DNA of 34,350 nucleotides from Candidatus Zhuqueibacterota bacterium (GCA_016783825.1 JADHVV010000025.1:1-34350); one strand, 5' to 3'. Shown: positions 7,649 to 16,889, counted from the first letter of the stretch. The notes: generated from the sequence alone by a model not told the origin. Translations and numbers: made by a program.

Positions 7649-8944
7649 ATGAGTATGATTGAAGACTATAAAAAAAAATTGACCACGCCAGAAGATGCTG
7701 TTTCGATAATTGAGAGTGGGACGAGAATTTATGTTTCAGGGAATGCTGCCACACCTTTTCCATTGGTTCGGGCACTGGCAGCAAGAAAAGATAGTTTAAC
7801 CGACGTTGATGTTGTTCACGTTTTGCTTTTAGGAGACGATCCCCTGTCAGTGCCTGGTATGGAAGGGCACTTCAGACACAAATCTCTATTCGTGGGACCT
7901 GCCGATAGAAAAGCTGTGCACGAAGGTAAAGCTGATTATTTCCCCATTTTTCTTTACGAAATTCCTGATCTTTTTATTAAAGGAACACTTCCGCTCGATG
8001 CTGCCATCATTCAAACGTCACCGCCAGATGCGCATGGCTTTCTCTCCTTTGGCGTTGAAGACCTGGCTACAAAAGCAGCAGCAGAAAATGCTAAACAACT
8101 TATCGTTCAAATAAATGATAAAATGCCGCGAACGTTAGGCAACTGTTTCATTCACATTTCACGAGTGACAAAAATTATTGAAACGTCAGAAGACCTTCCT
8201 GAATTGTCTCTTAAACCATCGACTGAAGTTGAACTAAAAATTGGTGAATATATTGCTGACTTAGTTGAAAATGAATCAACATTACAAATGGGAATTGGGG
8301 GCATACCCAATTCAGCTTTAGCCGCGATGGACAATAAAAAAGATATTGGCATTCATTCAGAGATGGTGTCCGATGGAATAATGGAAGTTATTGAGAAAGG
8401 CATTATCACAGGGACTAAAAAAAGTTTGCATCCCGGCAAGGTTGTTGCAACATTCCTGTTAGGAACAAAAAAACTGTATGAGTTCGCGCACAATAATCCA
8501 CTCTTTGAAATGCACCCGGTTGAATATACCAACGATCCTTTCATAATTGCACAAAACGAAAAAATGGTGGCAATAAATTCTGCCATTGAAGTAGATATGA
8601 CCGGGCAAGTCTGTTCTGACTCAATTGGATACAAAATTTATTCCGGCTTTGGCGGTCAGGTTGATTTTATCAGGGGCGCAGCCAGATCAAAAGGTGGAAA
8701 ACCAATTATTGCACTGCCATCAACAGCCAAGAACGACACTATTAATAAAATCGTAACCCATCTCAAAGAAGGCGCCGGCGTTGTAACAAGTCGGGGTGAT
8801 GTGCATTATATTGTGACAGAACATGGAGTTGCTTACCTGCACGGTAAAAGTTTAAGCCGCCGGGCAAGTGCGCTTATCCGTATCGCTCATCCAAAATTTA
8901 GGGATGAATTGACATTTTTTGCAAAAAAACAAAAGTTGATATAA
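7649..8944 (+). CDS. Acetyl-CoA hydrolase/transferase family protein (4-hydroxybutyrate CoA-transferase-like)
   Basis: The 431-residue cytosolic enzyme belongs to the acetyl-CoA hydrolase/transferase family, which includes AbfT (4-hydroxybutyrate), butyryl- and succinyl-CoA transferases. The N-terminal domain has IYVSGNAATPFPLVRAL. The C-terminal domain has the CoA-site glycine run LQMGIGGIPNSAL and the catalytic glutamate in IGIHSEMVSDGIMEV, through which a glutamyl-CoA thioester forms. A later SGFGGQVDFIRGAARSKGGK is also family-typical. The size matches AbfT (about 430). It ends 12 bases before the pgk ATG, with the pgk ribosome-binding site directly after its stop, so the two are almost certainly co-transcribed. 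It probably exchanges CoA between acetyl-CoA and a fermentation acid; the exact acid cannot be told. Confidence 0.88.
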   Translation: MSMIEDYKKKLTTPEDAVSIIESGTRIYVSGNAATPFPLVRALAARKDSLTDVDVVHVLLLGDDPLSVPGMEGHFRHKSLFVGPADRKAVHEGKADYFPIFLYEIPDLFIKGTLPLDAAIIQTSPPDAHGFLSFGVEDLATKAAAENAKQLIVQINDKMPRTLGNCFIHISRVTKIIETSEDLPELSLKPSTEVELKIGEYIADLVENESTLQMGIGGIPNSALAAMDNKKDIGIHSEMVSDGIMEVIEKGIITGTKKSLHPGKVVATFLLGTKKLYEFAHNNPLFEMHPVEYTNDPFIIAQNEKMVAINSAIEVDMTGQVCSDSIGYKIYSGFGGQVDFIRGAARSKGGKPIIALPSTAKNDTINKIVTHLKEGAGVVTSRGDVHYIVTEHGVAYLHGKSLSRRASALIRIAHPKFRDELTFFAKKQKLI

Positions 8945-8956
8945 CAGGAGAAAACA

Positions 8957-10153
8957 ATGGCAAAACTTACAATTGACGATTTATATTTGAAAGATAAACG
9001 CATACTGATGAGAGTTGATTTTAATGTTCCATTAAATGATAAATTAGAAGTAACAAATGACGCAAGAATAAATGCTGCACTTCCTACAATCAAAAAAATA
9101 ATTGAATCAGATGGCAAAGCAATACTCATATCCCATTTAGGAAGACCCAAAGGAAAAATTATTGAGACAATGCGTTTGACGCCTGTTGCAAAACGGCTTT
9201 CTGAACTCATCAATAAAGAAGTAAAATATGTAGATGATTGTATCGGCGAAAAAGTTGAACAGGTAGTGAATCAATTACAAAACGGAGAAATTTTACTGCT
9301 CGAAAATCTTCGCTTCTATGAGGAAGAAACCAAAAACGATGCTGAGTTTGCAAGGCAATTGGCAAAGTTAGGTGATGTTTATGTGAATGACGCATTCGGC
9401 ACTGCTCACCGTGCGCACGCTTCAACAGAAGGCGTTACCAAATACTTTGATGAATGTGCTGCCGGATATCTTATTCAGAAAGAGTTAAAATACCTGGGCG
9501 GCGCCATTGAAAATCCCGAACGACCTTTAGTGGCAATTTTAGGTGGGGCAAAAATTTCCGGGAAAATCGATGTCATCGAAAATTTATTAGATAAGGTTGA
9601 TGCATTGCTCATTGGCGGCGGCATGACCTACACATTTCTAAAAGCAAAAAATATCGGGATTGGGAATTCCCTGCTTGAAGCTGATAAGATCGAAATAGCT
9701 GCTGAAACATTGGAAAAAATTTCAGCAAAAAATGTCAATTTCAACTTGCCAATTGATCATATCATCGCGACTGACATTTCTGATGAAGCGGAAGTAAAGA
9801 CAACTGAAAATGAAATTGTACCTGCTGATTGGGCTGGAGTCGATATAGGGCCTAAAACTATCCTGGAATTTCAGAATATTTTAAAAACCGCTCGCACTGT
9901 TGTCTGGAATGGGCCTATGGGAGTATTTGAGATAGACAAATTCTCCAAAGGCACGCTTGCAATCGCTGAAATGTTAGCCGATATAACTGATAAAGGCGCC
10001 ACAACGGTAGTTGGAGGCGGTGATTCTGTTGCAGCATTGGCAAAAGCGAATAAAACAAACAAAGTTTCTCATGTCTCCACCGGAGGCGGGGCTTCATTAG
10101 AATTTTTGGGTGGCATAAAATTGCCAGGGATTGAGGCTTTGAGTGAAAAATGA
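8957..10153 (+). CDS. pgk: Phosphoglycerate kinase
   Basis: The 398-residue protein is a full-length phosphoglycerate kinase, which transfers phosphate from 1,3-bisphosphoglycerate to ADP in glycolysis and the reverse in gluconeogenesis. Visible signatures are RVDFNVPLN (about 16-24), the substrate loop ISHLGRPKG (about 58-66), [13 protein letters not shown] (about 144-156), the hinge segment [16 protein letters not shown] and the C-terminal nucleotide motif [13 protein letters not shown] with [19 protein letters not shown] lies eight bases before the ATG. It sits immediately after the CoA-transferase. The gene is followed by a large inverted repeat (10154-10382) that begins right at its stop codon and may act as its 3' processing or termination structure. 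Confidence 0.97.
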   Translation: MAKLTIDDLYLKDKRILMRVDFNVPLNDKLEVTNDARINAALPTIKKIIESDGKAILISHLGRPKGKIIETMRLTPVAKRLSELINKEVKYVDDCIGEKVEQVVNQLQNGEILLLENLRFYEEETKNDAEFARQLAKLGDVYVNDAFGTAHRAHASTEGVTKYFDECAAGYLIQKELKYLGGAIENPERPLVAILGGAKISGKIDVIENLLDKVDALLIGGGMTYTFLKAKNIGIGNSLLEADKIEIAAETLEKISAKNVNFNLPIDHIIATDISDEAEVKTTENEIVPADWAGVDIGPKTILEFQNILKTARTVVWNGPMGVFEIDKFSKGTLAIAEMLADITDKGATTVVGGGDSVAALAKANKTNKVSHVSTGGGASLEFLGGIKLPGIEALSEK

Positions 10154-10382
10154 ATTATTGGGTAATTGGGTTACTGGGTAATAAGGTAATTAGGTGATTG
10201 GGTAATTAGGTGATTGGGTAATTAGGTGATTGGGTAATTAGGTGATTGGGTAATTAGGTGATTGGGTAATTGGATTAGTAATATTTAGAATAGATTTTAT
10301 TACCTTATTACCCAGTAACCTTATTACCTATTTACCCTGTTACCCAATTACCTTTTTACCTAATCACCTTATTACCCAATTA
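10154..10382. repeat. Large inverted repeat with five exact 16-bp tandem copies (GGTAATTAGGTGATTG)
   Basis: From 10185 to 10264 the unit GGTAATTAGGTGATTG is repeated five times without error, with a partial sixth copy. GGTTACTGGGTAATAAGGTAA at 10169-10189 is exactly complementary to 10300-10320, and the whole left side (10154-10273) is roughly complementary to the right side (10300-10382, made of TTACC/ATTACC/AATCACC words). Only the left arm shows perfect tandem copies; the right arm is degenerate. It fills nearly all of the pgk-FdhE gap. The same words occur at 3081-3133 and 20649-20709. Confidence 0.85.
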
Positions 10383-10410
10383 GCATTGCATTTAACTGAA
10401 TGTGGTTTTG

Positions 10411-11268
10411 ATGAGCAACAAAATAAAAAATATGCAACAATTTTCAAAATTATATATTGAATTTCACGAAAAAATATTCAATGTTCAGGTAAAGTGCATG
10501 CAGCATTTAGTTGCTGTTTTACCATTTCAGAAGTTAAACAGCATTGATATTGCTGCTCGATTATCAACCAAACAACCAATTTTAAATAACGATCAGTTGT
10601 TGATAGATGATAAAAACTTAGAACCAATATTCGATTCTATTTTTCCTGTTTTAAAACAGTACTCGTATCGAAATAAAGAACAATTATTAAGACTCGAAGA
10701 ATTAAATGACCGACGGAAGTTCTCTCTTAAACAACTGGTTTTAGGTCTCATTAATAACCACAACGAGTTGATAGATGAAATTGCACAAAAATTCGATATT
10801 TCGAACCAGGTTCTTGAATTAGTGGGTGAACTTATTGCAGTTCCCTATTTAGAGTTAAGCGCTGAATATTTTACAAAAAAATTATCAAAGTTTCATTGGC
10901 GTGAACCGTTTTGTCCTGTCTGCGGAAATAAACCTTCAATGGCGAAAATCGATGAACAGGATCGTGTTAAAACGTTGTGGTGCCGGTTTTGTGATACAAA
11001 CTGGACATTTTTCGACAAAGTATGTCCCCATTGTTTGAATGACAATATTGAAACTCAGACATTCATTTTCCCTTCCAACAACAAACCATTCAGAATCGAG
11101 GCGTGCGATAAATGCAAAAATTATTTAAAAACAGTTGATGGTCGTGCCTCTTGGGGTGAAATAAATTTCAGCGTAACAAACGTCGCCACCTATTATCTTG
11201 ACCTGTTGGCTAAAAAACATGGCTACAATTTAAATAATTATTTTAAATTTTATTTTGAATCAAATTGA
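10411..11268 (+). CDS. FdhE-like formate dehydrogenase accessory protein
   Basis: The roughly 285-residue cytosolic protein has an N-terminal helical region and then four CxxC pairs: FCPVCGNKPSM, LWCRFCDTNW, KVCPHCLNDN and EACDKCKNYLKT. This is the double-rubredoxin, iron-binding arrangement of FdhE. FdhE proteins help assemble or deliver membrane-bound formate dehydrogenase to the Tat system and interact with its catalytic subunit. No formate dehydrogenase gene is in this window, so the partner must be elsewhere. Start choice is uncertain: ATG at 10411 is taken, with an in-frame GTG at 10402 and ATG at 10432 as alternatives, none with a clear ribosome-binding site. The upstream gap is a large inverted repeat. 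Confidence 0.8.
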   Translation: MSNKIKNMQQFSKLYIEFHEKIFNVQVKCMQHLVAVLPFQKLNSIDIAARLSTKQPILNNDQLLIDDKNLEPIFDSIFPVLKQYSYRNKEQLLRLEELNDRRKFSLKQLVLGLINNHNELIDEIAQKFDISNQVLELVGELIAVPYLELSAEYFTKKLSKFHWREPFCPVCGNKPSMAKIDEQDRVKTLWCRFCDTNWTFFDKVCPHCLNDNIETQTFIFPSNNKPFRIEACDKCKNYLKTVDGRASWGEINFSVTNVATYYLDLLAKKHGYNLNNYFKFYFESN

Positions 11269-11302
11269 AATGTCCAAAATATTTAATCCAACCCCCTAAA
11301 CA

Positions 11303-12085
11303 ATGAAGCCCAATGGTATCATAACGCTATGCACGGATTTTGGCATAAAGGATGGGTTTGTCGGTGTAATGAAGGGAATTATATACGGCATAAACCCGCA
11401 TGCCAGAATCGTTGATATCACCCATCACATTCCTCCTCAAAACATCCAAGCAGGTTCTTTTATTTTACAGAACAGCTACAAGCATTTTCCCGATGGAACA
11501 ATCCATGTTGTGGTTGTGGACCCTGGTGTGGGCAGTGAAAGAAAAATTTTAGCTGTTGCCGCGAACAATCATTTTTTCATTGCACCTGATAACCAAATCC
11601 TGAAATATATATTTTATAAAAATGAAACCTTAACTGTTGCCGAGGTGTTAAACAAAAGTTATTTTAGTCAAAATATCAGCCGGACTTTTCATGGCAGGGA
11701 TATTTTTGCCCCGGTTGCCGCTCACTTATCGAACGGTGTGTCCATTGAATCGTTGGGTGAAATAATCACGGATTTTGACAGGGGGAAATTACAATGGCCT
11801 GTTTTTTCAAAAAACAAAATTACCGGTACGATTATTCATATTGACACATTTGGTAATTTAATTTCAAATATTGAAGAAAAAGATTTACTAAACCGGTCTG
11901 TTTCGATTAAAGCCGGGAAAATACTTCTGGAGAAATTATCAAATTCCTATGCCGAAGTAAACATGGGGCAGCCTTTGGCAATTTTTGGCAGTTCCGGATT
12001 TTTAGAGCTCGCAGTGCGCAATGGAAATGCAAAAGATTTTTTATCTTTGAATATCGGCGATAGGTTTGAGGTAGATTTTGTTTAA
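11303..12085 (+). CDS. SAM hydrolase (SAM hydroxide adenosyltransferase, DUF62 family)
   Basis: The 260-residue protein matches the S-adenosyl-L-methionine hydroxide adenosyltransferase family, related to fluorinase/chlorinase, which splits SAM into adenosine and methionine. Family motifs are the N-terminal ITLCTDFGIKDGFVGVMKG, ITHHIPPQNIQAGSFIL, VVDPGVGSERK with the conserved Asp and Arg, and RTFHGRDIFAPVAAHL with the conserved His. IIHIDTFGNLISNI belongs to the C-terminal beta-barrel domain. The Asp/Arg/His side chains that bind water rather than halide appear present, and there is no sign of the halogenase-specific insertion, so hydrolase is preferred. The ATG at 11303 has no strong ribosome-binding site. 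It is 34 bases downstream of the FdhE-like gene. Confidence 0.85.
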   Translation: MKPNGIITLCTDFGIKDGFVGVMKGIIYGINPHARIVDITHHIPPQNIQAGSFILQNSYKHFPDGTIHVVVVDPGVGSERKILAVAANNHFFIAPDNQILKYIFYKNETLTVAEVLNKSYFSQNISRTFHGRDIFAPVAAHLSNGVSIESLGEIITDFDRGKLQWPVFSKNKITGTIIHIDTFGNLISNIEEKDLLNRSVSIKAGKILLEKLSNSYAEVNMGQPLAIFGSSGFLELAVRNGNAKDFLSLNIGDRFEVDFV

Positions 12086-12221
12086 CTTGGAATATTTAAA
12101 ATAAATTCACCGCAAATATTTATTATTAAGATAATGGTTGATTTTATTTTTTGATTAGTTTATATTATTACTGTTCAAATATGTATTACGAAATGAGTTT
12201 TATCTGAGCCAAGGAAAGTAA

Positions 12222-12467
12222 ATGTTTCCAACCTGGTGGAATTGGGAATTAGAATTAACCTCTCATTTAGAAAAACGAATGGTTGATCGTGATTTCAGTG
12301 AAATTGACTTGCGAATTATGTTAGAAAATGCAAGCGTCTGTATTCGAGACAAAGTTGAGGGCAGGTGGATGATTAAAACAAAGTATAATAGAAAAAAGTG
12401 GGAGATGATAGTCGAACCCGATTTCTAAGAAAAAGTTATTGTTGTCGTTACAGCCTATCCGCGATAA
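12222..12467 (+). pseudogene. DUF4258 protein with in-frame TAA stop
   Basis: The first 68 codons encode ELTSHLEKRMVDRDFSEID and then RWMIKTKYNRKKWEMIVEP. This is the small DUF4258 fold (a His...Arg-Met...Arg helix followed by beta strands) found in many stand-alone proteins and in some toxin-antitoxin loci. A TAA at 12426-12428 interrupts the frame, but the same frame resumes with EKVIVVVTAYPR and a second stop at 12465. VVVTAYP is the usual last strand and end of this family. The natural gene is therefore 12222-12467 (about 81 codons) with a nonsense codon at codon 69. The start ATG has an AAGGAAAG ribosome-binding site. A recent nonsense mutation, a read error or suppression are the options; loss of the last strand would probably unfold the protein. 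Confidence 0.65.
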
Positions 12468-12543
12468 AGTTAAAAAATCTGCCTTTACAAAAATCGGATT
12501 TTGCACCATTGTTATATGCATAATGTTAACGAAAATTCTTATA

Positions 12544-13413
12544 ATGAATAAGTCATTTCAATTCAACTTCAATTCTTTTAACAAATTCAAGCTAAATAAC
12601 AGGTACCGAATATTTGATCGTGTACGAGGAGATCGTCCCCAAATCAACTTGATTCTTCTTTTGCTCACCGTTCTTACTACTTATTTGATGAACGGTATTT
12701 TATATTCAATATCGATTATTTCCATTTTATTGGCTCACGAAATGGGGCACTATTTAATGTGCCGAAAATATGGGATCAATGCAACACTGCCGTATTTTAT
12801 CCCGATGCCATTGCCGCCATTTGGCACCATGGGCGCATTCATTAAAATGAAATCTCCAATCCCGGATAAGCGCGCTCTTTTTGATGTTGGTGTTGCCGGA
12901 CCTATCGCCGGGTTTATTGTAACCATCCCCATATTGATAATCGGTTTAGAAAATTCCGCATTTATTCCCAAACCGGAAACACAAGCAGCCGGCTTTTATT
13001 TGGGCGAATCATTTTTGTTCTCCAAACTTGCTGAATTGATTTTAGGGCCCGAACCCGAAGGATTTGATACGCTGCTCCACCCCATGGCTTACGCCGGTTG
13101 GGCAGGACTTTTTGTTACTGCGTTAAACCTCCTCCCCATCGGTCAATTGGATGGCGGGCATGTTCTCTATTCTCTTTTTGGTCGAAGAAGTCAGGATATT
13201 TATAAATTAACCATTGCCGGTTTTATGATCGTCTGCGCTGTGTGGTATCCCGGTTGGTTATTGCTAATTCTTCTGTTGCTGTATTTTCGTTTGAAACATC
13301 CGCCAACAATGAATGATCACATTGAACTTGATCCAGGACGAAAACTTATTGCTTATGCCACATTGATTATTTTTATTATTTCATTTATCCCGGTTCCTTT
13401 TCATATTACTTAG
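12544..13413 (+). CDS. Site-2 protease family zinc metallopeptidase (M50)
   Basis: The 289-residue integral membrane protein has several hydrophobic segments and the M50 metalloprotease signature LLAHEMGHYLM (HEMGH near residues 65-69). It also has a matching Asp in LLPIGQLDGGHVLYSLF, the third zinc ligand in site-2 proteases and SpoIVFB. GVAGPIAGFIV and ALFDVG are further S2P-family segments. Such enzymes cut substrates within the membrane, often to release anti-sigma factors or clear signal peptides. The open frame continues upstream to a TTG at 12439, overlapping the DUF4258 gene, and an ATG at 12523 is also possible. I prefer 12544, though no start has a clear ribosome-binding site. The substrate is unknown; no anti-sigma gene is adjacent. 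Confidence 0.87.
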   Translation: MNKSFQFNFNSFNKFKLNNRYRIFDRVRGDRPQINLILLLLTVLTTYLMNGILYSISIISILLAHEMGHYLMCRKYGINATLPYFIPMPLPPFGTMGAFIKMKSPIPDKRALFDVGVAGPIAGFIVTIPILIIGLENSAFIPKPETQAAGFYLGESFLFSKLAELILGPEPEGFDTLLHPMAYAGWAGLFVTALNLLPIGQLDGGHVLYSLFGRRSQDIYKLTIAGFMIVCAVWYPGWLLLILLLLYFRLKHPPTMNDHIELDPGRKLIAYATLIIFIISFIPVPFHIT

Positions 13414-13721
13414 GCTGGTCGAATCTGAACAGGTGATTGCACCTTAATGGTTTCAACAATCATTTAATTTTAAAAAATTATAAAGTAATAAGGTCAAAAT
13501 TTGTGGGTTATTTTTATTCTACTTAAGGTTAAGAAGACAAAAAATAAGGTTTCACTAATATTCAGTTGAGCAAAAAAATTTTAACATCTGATACTGGTGA
13601 ACGATTACGAAAAATTAAATACTTTTCCTATAGCTTTGCCTTTACCTTTCTATTCAATTATTTAGAAAAAAATATTTTTGCCCAAAATTCAAAAAATTCA
13701 TCGTTTAGATACTAAAAAAAT
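13414..13721. other. Intergenic region, AT-rich with scattered repeat words
   Basis: No gene is seen. The region contains AGGTGATTGCACCT, a weak hairpin at about 13431-13444. It also has an AAATAAGGTTTCAC stretch near 13535-13550 resembling the AAACCTT-type repeat at 30966-31084, and a CTTTTCCTATAGCTTTGCCTTTACC run near 13622-13645 resembling the right arm of the 29216-29336 element. None forms a clear long inverted repeat here. Confidence 0.4.
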
Positions 13722-14669
13722 ATGGAAGAAAAAGAATTAATCCCGGAAGTAATCGAAAAAAAAACAGATAATATCTTCTTGAAAATTTTTAAAAATAAAA
13801 ATCTTTTGATTACTTCTGCCTTACTTATTACAATCATTACCTTCGAGTTCACAACCGATTTTGTTGAAATCTTTTTGGGAAAAGTGATTGAACTTACCAA
13901 TCCTTTCCGACCAAAAGCCGGCACAATTTGGGATATGAATAAACAGGATCAACTTGCCAGCGACAGGTTAAAAGAGATTGCTAAAAATATTCCCATCCGG
14001 AAAAACGAACTTCGCGAAATAAAAGACTTAAAAGAGTTAAGTGAAATATTGGAGACAGAGCAAACAGTTCTCCTAAATCCTGAACAGTTCCGAATTATTT
14101 ATAACCAAATTCCGCCCCGGCTTTCTTTTGATATTATTTCTCCGTTTGATTTTTTAAAATTATCCCACAGTCGCAAATGGACCTGGACAAAGATATCAAA
14201 GCAAGAAAACAATTTAAGTTTTTACTTTTTGGATGGTGACAAACAGCTATTAATGGATACCTATCCCCCATTAACTGTTTTGTATAATATTCCCCATGAA
14301 AATAATTTCCATTCCACAAGTTTGGATTCAATGGATATGTTCCGGGGACGTACCTTTTCCCGCGAGCAGTTTTTTACTGCGTTTGATGAGCTGTCCAATC
14401 ATGTAAAACTGCAATTGATCAATAATCCTTATCAATTGATCAAATGGGAAAAAGACATCCGTAAAGTTGGTATTTCCCAGTACACCACCGATAACGTTGT
14501 CCTAATAGGATTTGAAATAAACCAAAATATTTACACAGAGGTATCCACTTTTGAAGCAAGCGAGTTAGCAGCGAATTTTTTAATTGCCCGCTTGAACGAA
14601 CTTTTTCCTGAACTCTATTTGGAATTTCCGGAAAAAAAATACAGAGAGTATCGCTATTATGATTTTTAA
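13722..14669 (+). CDS. Membrane-anchored protein of unknown function, upstream of PBP1
   Basis: I do not recognise the family. The 315-residue product has an acidic/basic N-terminal cytoplasmic stretch and one transmembrane helix at about residues 28-46 (NLLITSALLITIITF). An extracytoplasmic domain of about 260 residues follows, with charged helices (ELREIKDLKELSEILE) and several aromatic strands (KWTWTKIS, LSFYFLDGD). The topology is that of a single-pass type II envelope protein. Its last 11 bases overlap the start of the penicillin-binding protein gene, so translation is coupled and the two products are probably made together. By context it could be a partner or regulator of peptidoglycan synthesis; the sequence itself gives no direct sign. 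No ribosome-binding site stands out before the ATG. Confidence 0.75.
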   Translation: MEEKELIPEVIEKKTDNIFLKIFKNKNLLITSALLITIITFEFTTDFVEIFLGKVIELTNPFRPKAGTIWDMNKQDQLASDRLKEIAKNIPIRKNELREIKDLKELSEILETEQTVLLNPEQFRIIYNQIPPRLSFDIISPFDFLKLSHSRKWTWTKISKQENNLSFYFLDGDKQLLMDTYPPLTVLYNIPHENNFHSTSLDSMDMFRGRTFSREQFFTAFDELSNHVKLQLINNPYQLIKWEKDIRKVGISQYTTDNVVLIGFEINQNIYTEVSTFEASELAANFLIARLNELFPELYLEFPEKKYREYRYYDF

Positions 14670-16701
14670 TAAAAAGCGTATTTATATTTTTTCTGCAATT
14701 GCCCTGATTCTGATTTTTTTAACGATCTTCTTACTGTTCGTGTTGACATTACCCCAGCTACCTGAACAATTGCATGACCTTTCATTAAGTACACCCACAG
14801 AAATTTATTCCGACAGTGGAGAACTGATCATTGTTCTTGCTAATCGCCAGGAAGTAAAACTCAGCCAGATTTCATCCCATTTTATAAACGCCCTTTTGGC
14901 CATGGAAGACACTGAATTTTTCAAGCATCATGGTTTAAATAAAAAGGGTCTTTTAAGGGCTATTTTTACCCATTTAATTACAATGAAACGTTCCGGGGGT
15001 GGCAGCAGTATCACACAGCAATTAGCAAAAAATATGTATTTTTCTTTTGATCGCAGTTGGAGTCGAAAAATTAAAGACGCGCTGCTTGCCTGTCAGATTG
15101 AAGAAAGATATTCAAAAAATGAGATTTTGGAAGCCTACTGCAACCAAATCGATATGGGCTCAAATTCTTATGGCATAGAGCAGGCTTCCCAAACTTATTT
15201 TGCTAAACACGCAGACGAATTAACTTTGGCTGAAGCTGCGTTCTTATCCAATCTTACACGGTGGCCCACCAGGTATAATCCATACCGGAATTATGATATT
15301 GCAAAAGAACGGCAACGCATTGTTTTATTGCGCATGCGTAAGTCCGGTTTTATTTCACAAGAAGAAATGGACCAGGCAAATGCTGAACCGTTAAACCTGC
15401 AAAGGCTCAATCTTTTTTGGGGCAAAGCCAGTTACTTTCTCGATCACATCAAAAATTTAGTTGAAAAAGAATATTCCCATGAGGTTTTATCTTATGGCGG
15501 CTTAAAAATTTATACGACGCTTGACACCCGGCTTCAAAACATTGCCCAGGCTGCGGTTCGGGATGAATTAGCAAAACTGGATGAAAGGTTGGGTTTTCAG
15601 GAATATGATTTAGCCAGTATTGAAGAAAAGAAACATTACATTCAAGCAGCATTAGTGTCGATGGATCCGCGAACCGGCAAAGTGAAAGCAATGGTTGGTG
15701 GCAGGGATTTTTCAGTGAGTCAATTCAATCGATCCATCAGCAACAATCGACAGGCGGGATCATCTTTTAAACCTTTCCTTTTTCTCGCCGCAATTGACCA
15801 GGGCAAATACACACCTGCGTCAATTGTGGTTGACTCTGCTGTTACCTTTGAATATGATCGTCAAAAGTGGACGCCTTCTAATTTTGACAATTCATTTAGC
15901 GGGCCCATTACAATTAAAACTGCATTATCAAAATCCCGAAATGTTGTGGCTGCAAAAGTGATATTTGATATTACTCCGGAACGAACAGTAGATTATGCAA
16001 AAATAATGGGGATAAAAAGCCCGCTATCAGCTACTCCCTCCCTGGCATTGGGTACCTCCGGCGTTTCACCTTTGGAAATGTGCAGCGCTTACTGTCCATT
16101 TGCCAATGGCGGCATTAGCCGTGAACCATTAATAATAAAATATATTGAAAATTCCCTGGGAAATACATTGGATGAATTTTCCAGCCAAAGCAACCAGGTT
16201 GTTGATCCGCAATCGATTTATTTGGTTTTGGATATGCTGAGAGAAGTCGTGGAAACAGGCAGCGGTAGAAGCGTTCGTTCGTTAGGATTCCACAGACCTG
16301 CGGCAGGGAAAACCGGAACAACGAACGATGCCCGGGACGCCTGGTTCATTGCTTTTACTCCTGAATTGGTCACAGCTGTTTGGGTTGGTTTTGATGATAA
16401 TCGCCCGATAAAGGATAAGAACAACGTGGAATTGAGCAGTGCTATTGCTATTCCAATCTGGACACAATTTTTGGAAAATGCGCTCCGTGGTGAACGATAT
16501 CGTAATTTCCCCATACCCGAAGGAATTATTTTTGTTTACGTTGATCCTAAAACCGGTGAAATTGTTCCGCAAGATTTTCCCGGTGCACAACAGGTTGCTT
16601 TAAAAGCCGGTACAGAGCTCCCTCTAAAAGACTTGACAAGGGCTTATTCTTTTGATGATACTACATCAACTATAACGGATTCGCTTGAACATATATTCTA
16701 A
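14659..16701 (+). CDS. Class A penicillin-binding protein (transglycosylase/transpeptidase)
   Basis: The 680-residue bifunctional peptidoglycan synthase has a short cytoplasmic tail and one N-terminal transmembrane helix (about residues 7-31). A GT51 glycosyltransferase domain follows, with its catalytic Glu in ALLAMEDTEFFKHHG (about 80-94), then GGGSSITQQLAKNMYFS and the RKIKDALLACQIEERYSKNEILEAY segment. The penicillin-binding transpeptidase domain has SSFK (catalytic Ser at about 368), SKSRN (SxN motif) and KTGTTNDARDAWF (about 551). It polymerises lipid II glycan strands and cross-links stem peptides outside the membrane. The size and motifs fit PBP1a/2a; no PBP1C C-terminal domain is visible. 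It overlaps the preceding unknown envelope gene by 11 bases and is followed by a terminator. Confidence 0.94.
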   Translation: MIFNKKRIYIFSAIALILIFLTIFLLFVLTLPQLPEQLHDLSLSTPTEIYSDSGELIIVLANRQEVKLSQISSHFINALLAMEDTEFFKHHGLNKKGLLRAIFTHLITMKRSGGGSSITQQLAKNMYFSFDRSWSRKIKDALLACQIEERYSKNEILEAYCNQIDMGSNSYGIEQASQTYFAKHADELTLAEAAFLSNLTRWPTRYNPYRNYDIAKERQRIVLLRMRKSGFISQEEMDQANAEPLNLQRLNLFWGKASYFLDHIKNLVEKEYSHEVLSYGGLKIYTTLDTRLQNIAQAAVRDELAKLDERLGFQEYDLASIEEKKHYIQAALVSMDPRTGKVKAMVGGRDFSVSQFNRSISNNRQAGSSFKPFLFLAAIDQGKYTPASIVVDSAVTFEYDRQKWTPSNFDNSFSGPITIKTALSKSRNVVAAKVIFDITPERTVDYAKIMGIKSPLSATPSLALGTSGVSPLEMCSAYCPFANGGISREPLIIKYIENSLGNTLDEFSSQSNQVVDPQSIYLVLDMLREVVETGSGRSVRSLGFHRPAAGKTGTTNDARDAWFIAFTPELVTAVWVGFDDNRPIKDKNNVELSSAIAIPIWTQFLENALRGERYRNFPIPEGIIFVYVDPKTGEIVPQDFPGAQQVALKAGTELPLKDLTRAYSFDDTTSTITDSLEHIF

Positions 16702-16806
16702 CAGTGAATTCAGGATTCATTTGGATTTTTCATACGCTCAAGGATTATTTGTACATCGAAATGCACATTTGCACGTAAATTAAAATTAGCAATTGCCCAC
16801 GGAAGT

Positions 16807-16853
16807 GAACAGGTCCCAGAAAATTTTTCTGGTTTTTTTTCTGTGACCTGTTC
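16807..16853 (+). terminator. Rho-independent terminator after PBP1, nested in an inverted repeat
   Basis: CCAGAAA at 16816-16822 pairs with TTTCTGG at 16826-16832 and is followed by eight T (16833-16840), a standard terminator for the PBP1 transcript. It is itself wrapped by GAACAGGTC at 16807-16815 and GACCTGTTC at 16845-16853, an exact 9-bp pair that would compete with or extend the structure. Confidence 0.75.
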
Positions 16854-16889
16854 TATTCAGTGACCTCGATAAGGTTAGATAAATAAAAA

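Noticed and set aside
10185-10264. Regular 16-bp repeats as a CRISPR array
   Set aside because: The copies are directly abutting with no unique spacers and lie in one arm of an inverted repeat; no cas gene is near.
12439-12543. N-terminal extension of the site-2 protease from TTG at 12439
   Set aside because: It overlaps the natural 3' end of the DUF4258 frame and has no ribosome-binding site; S2P proteins start close to the first helix.
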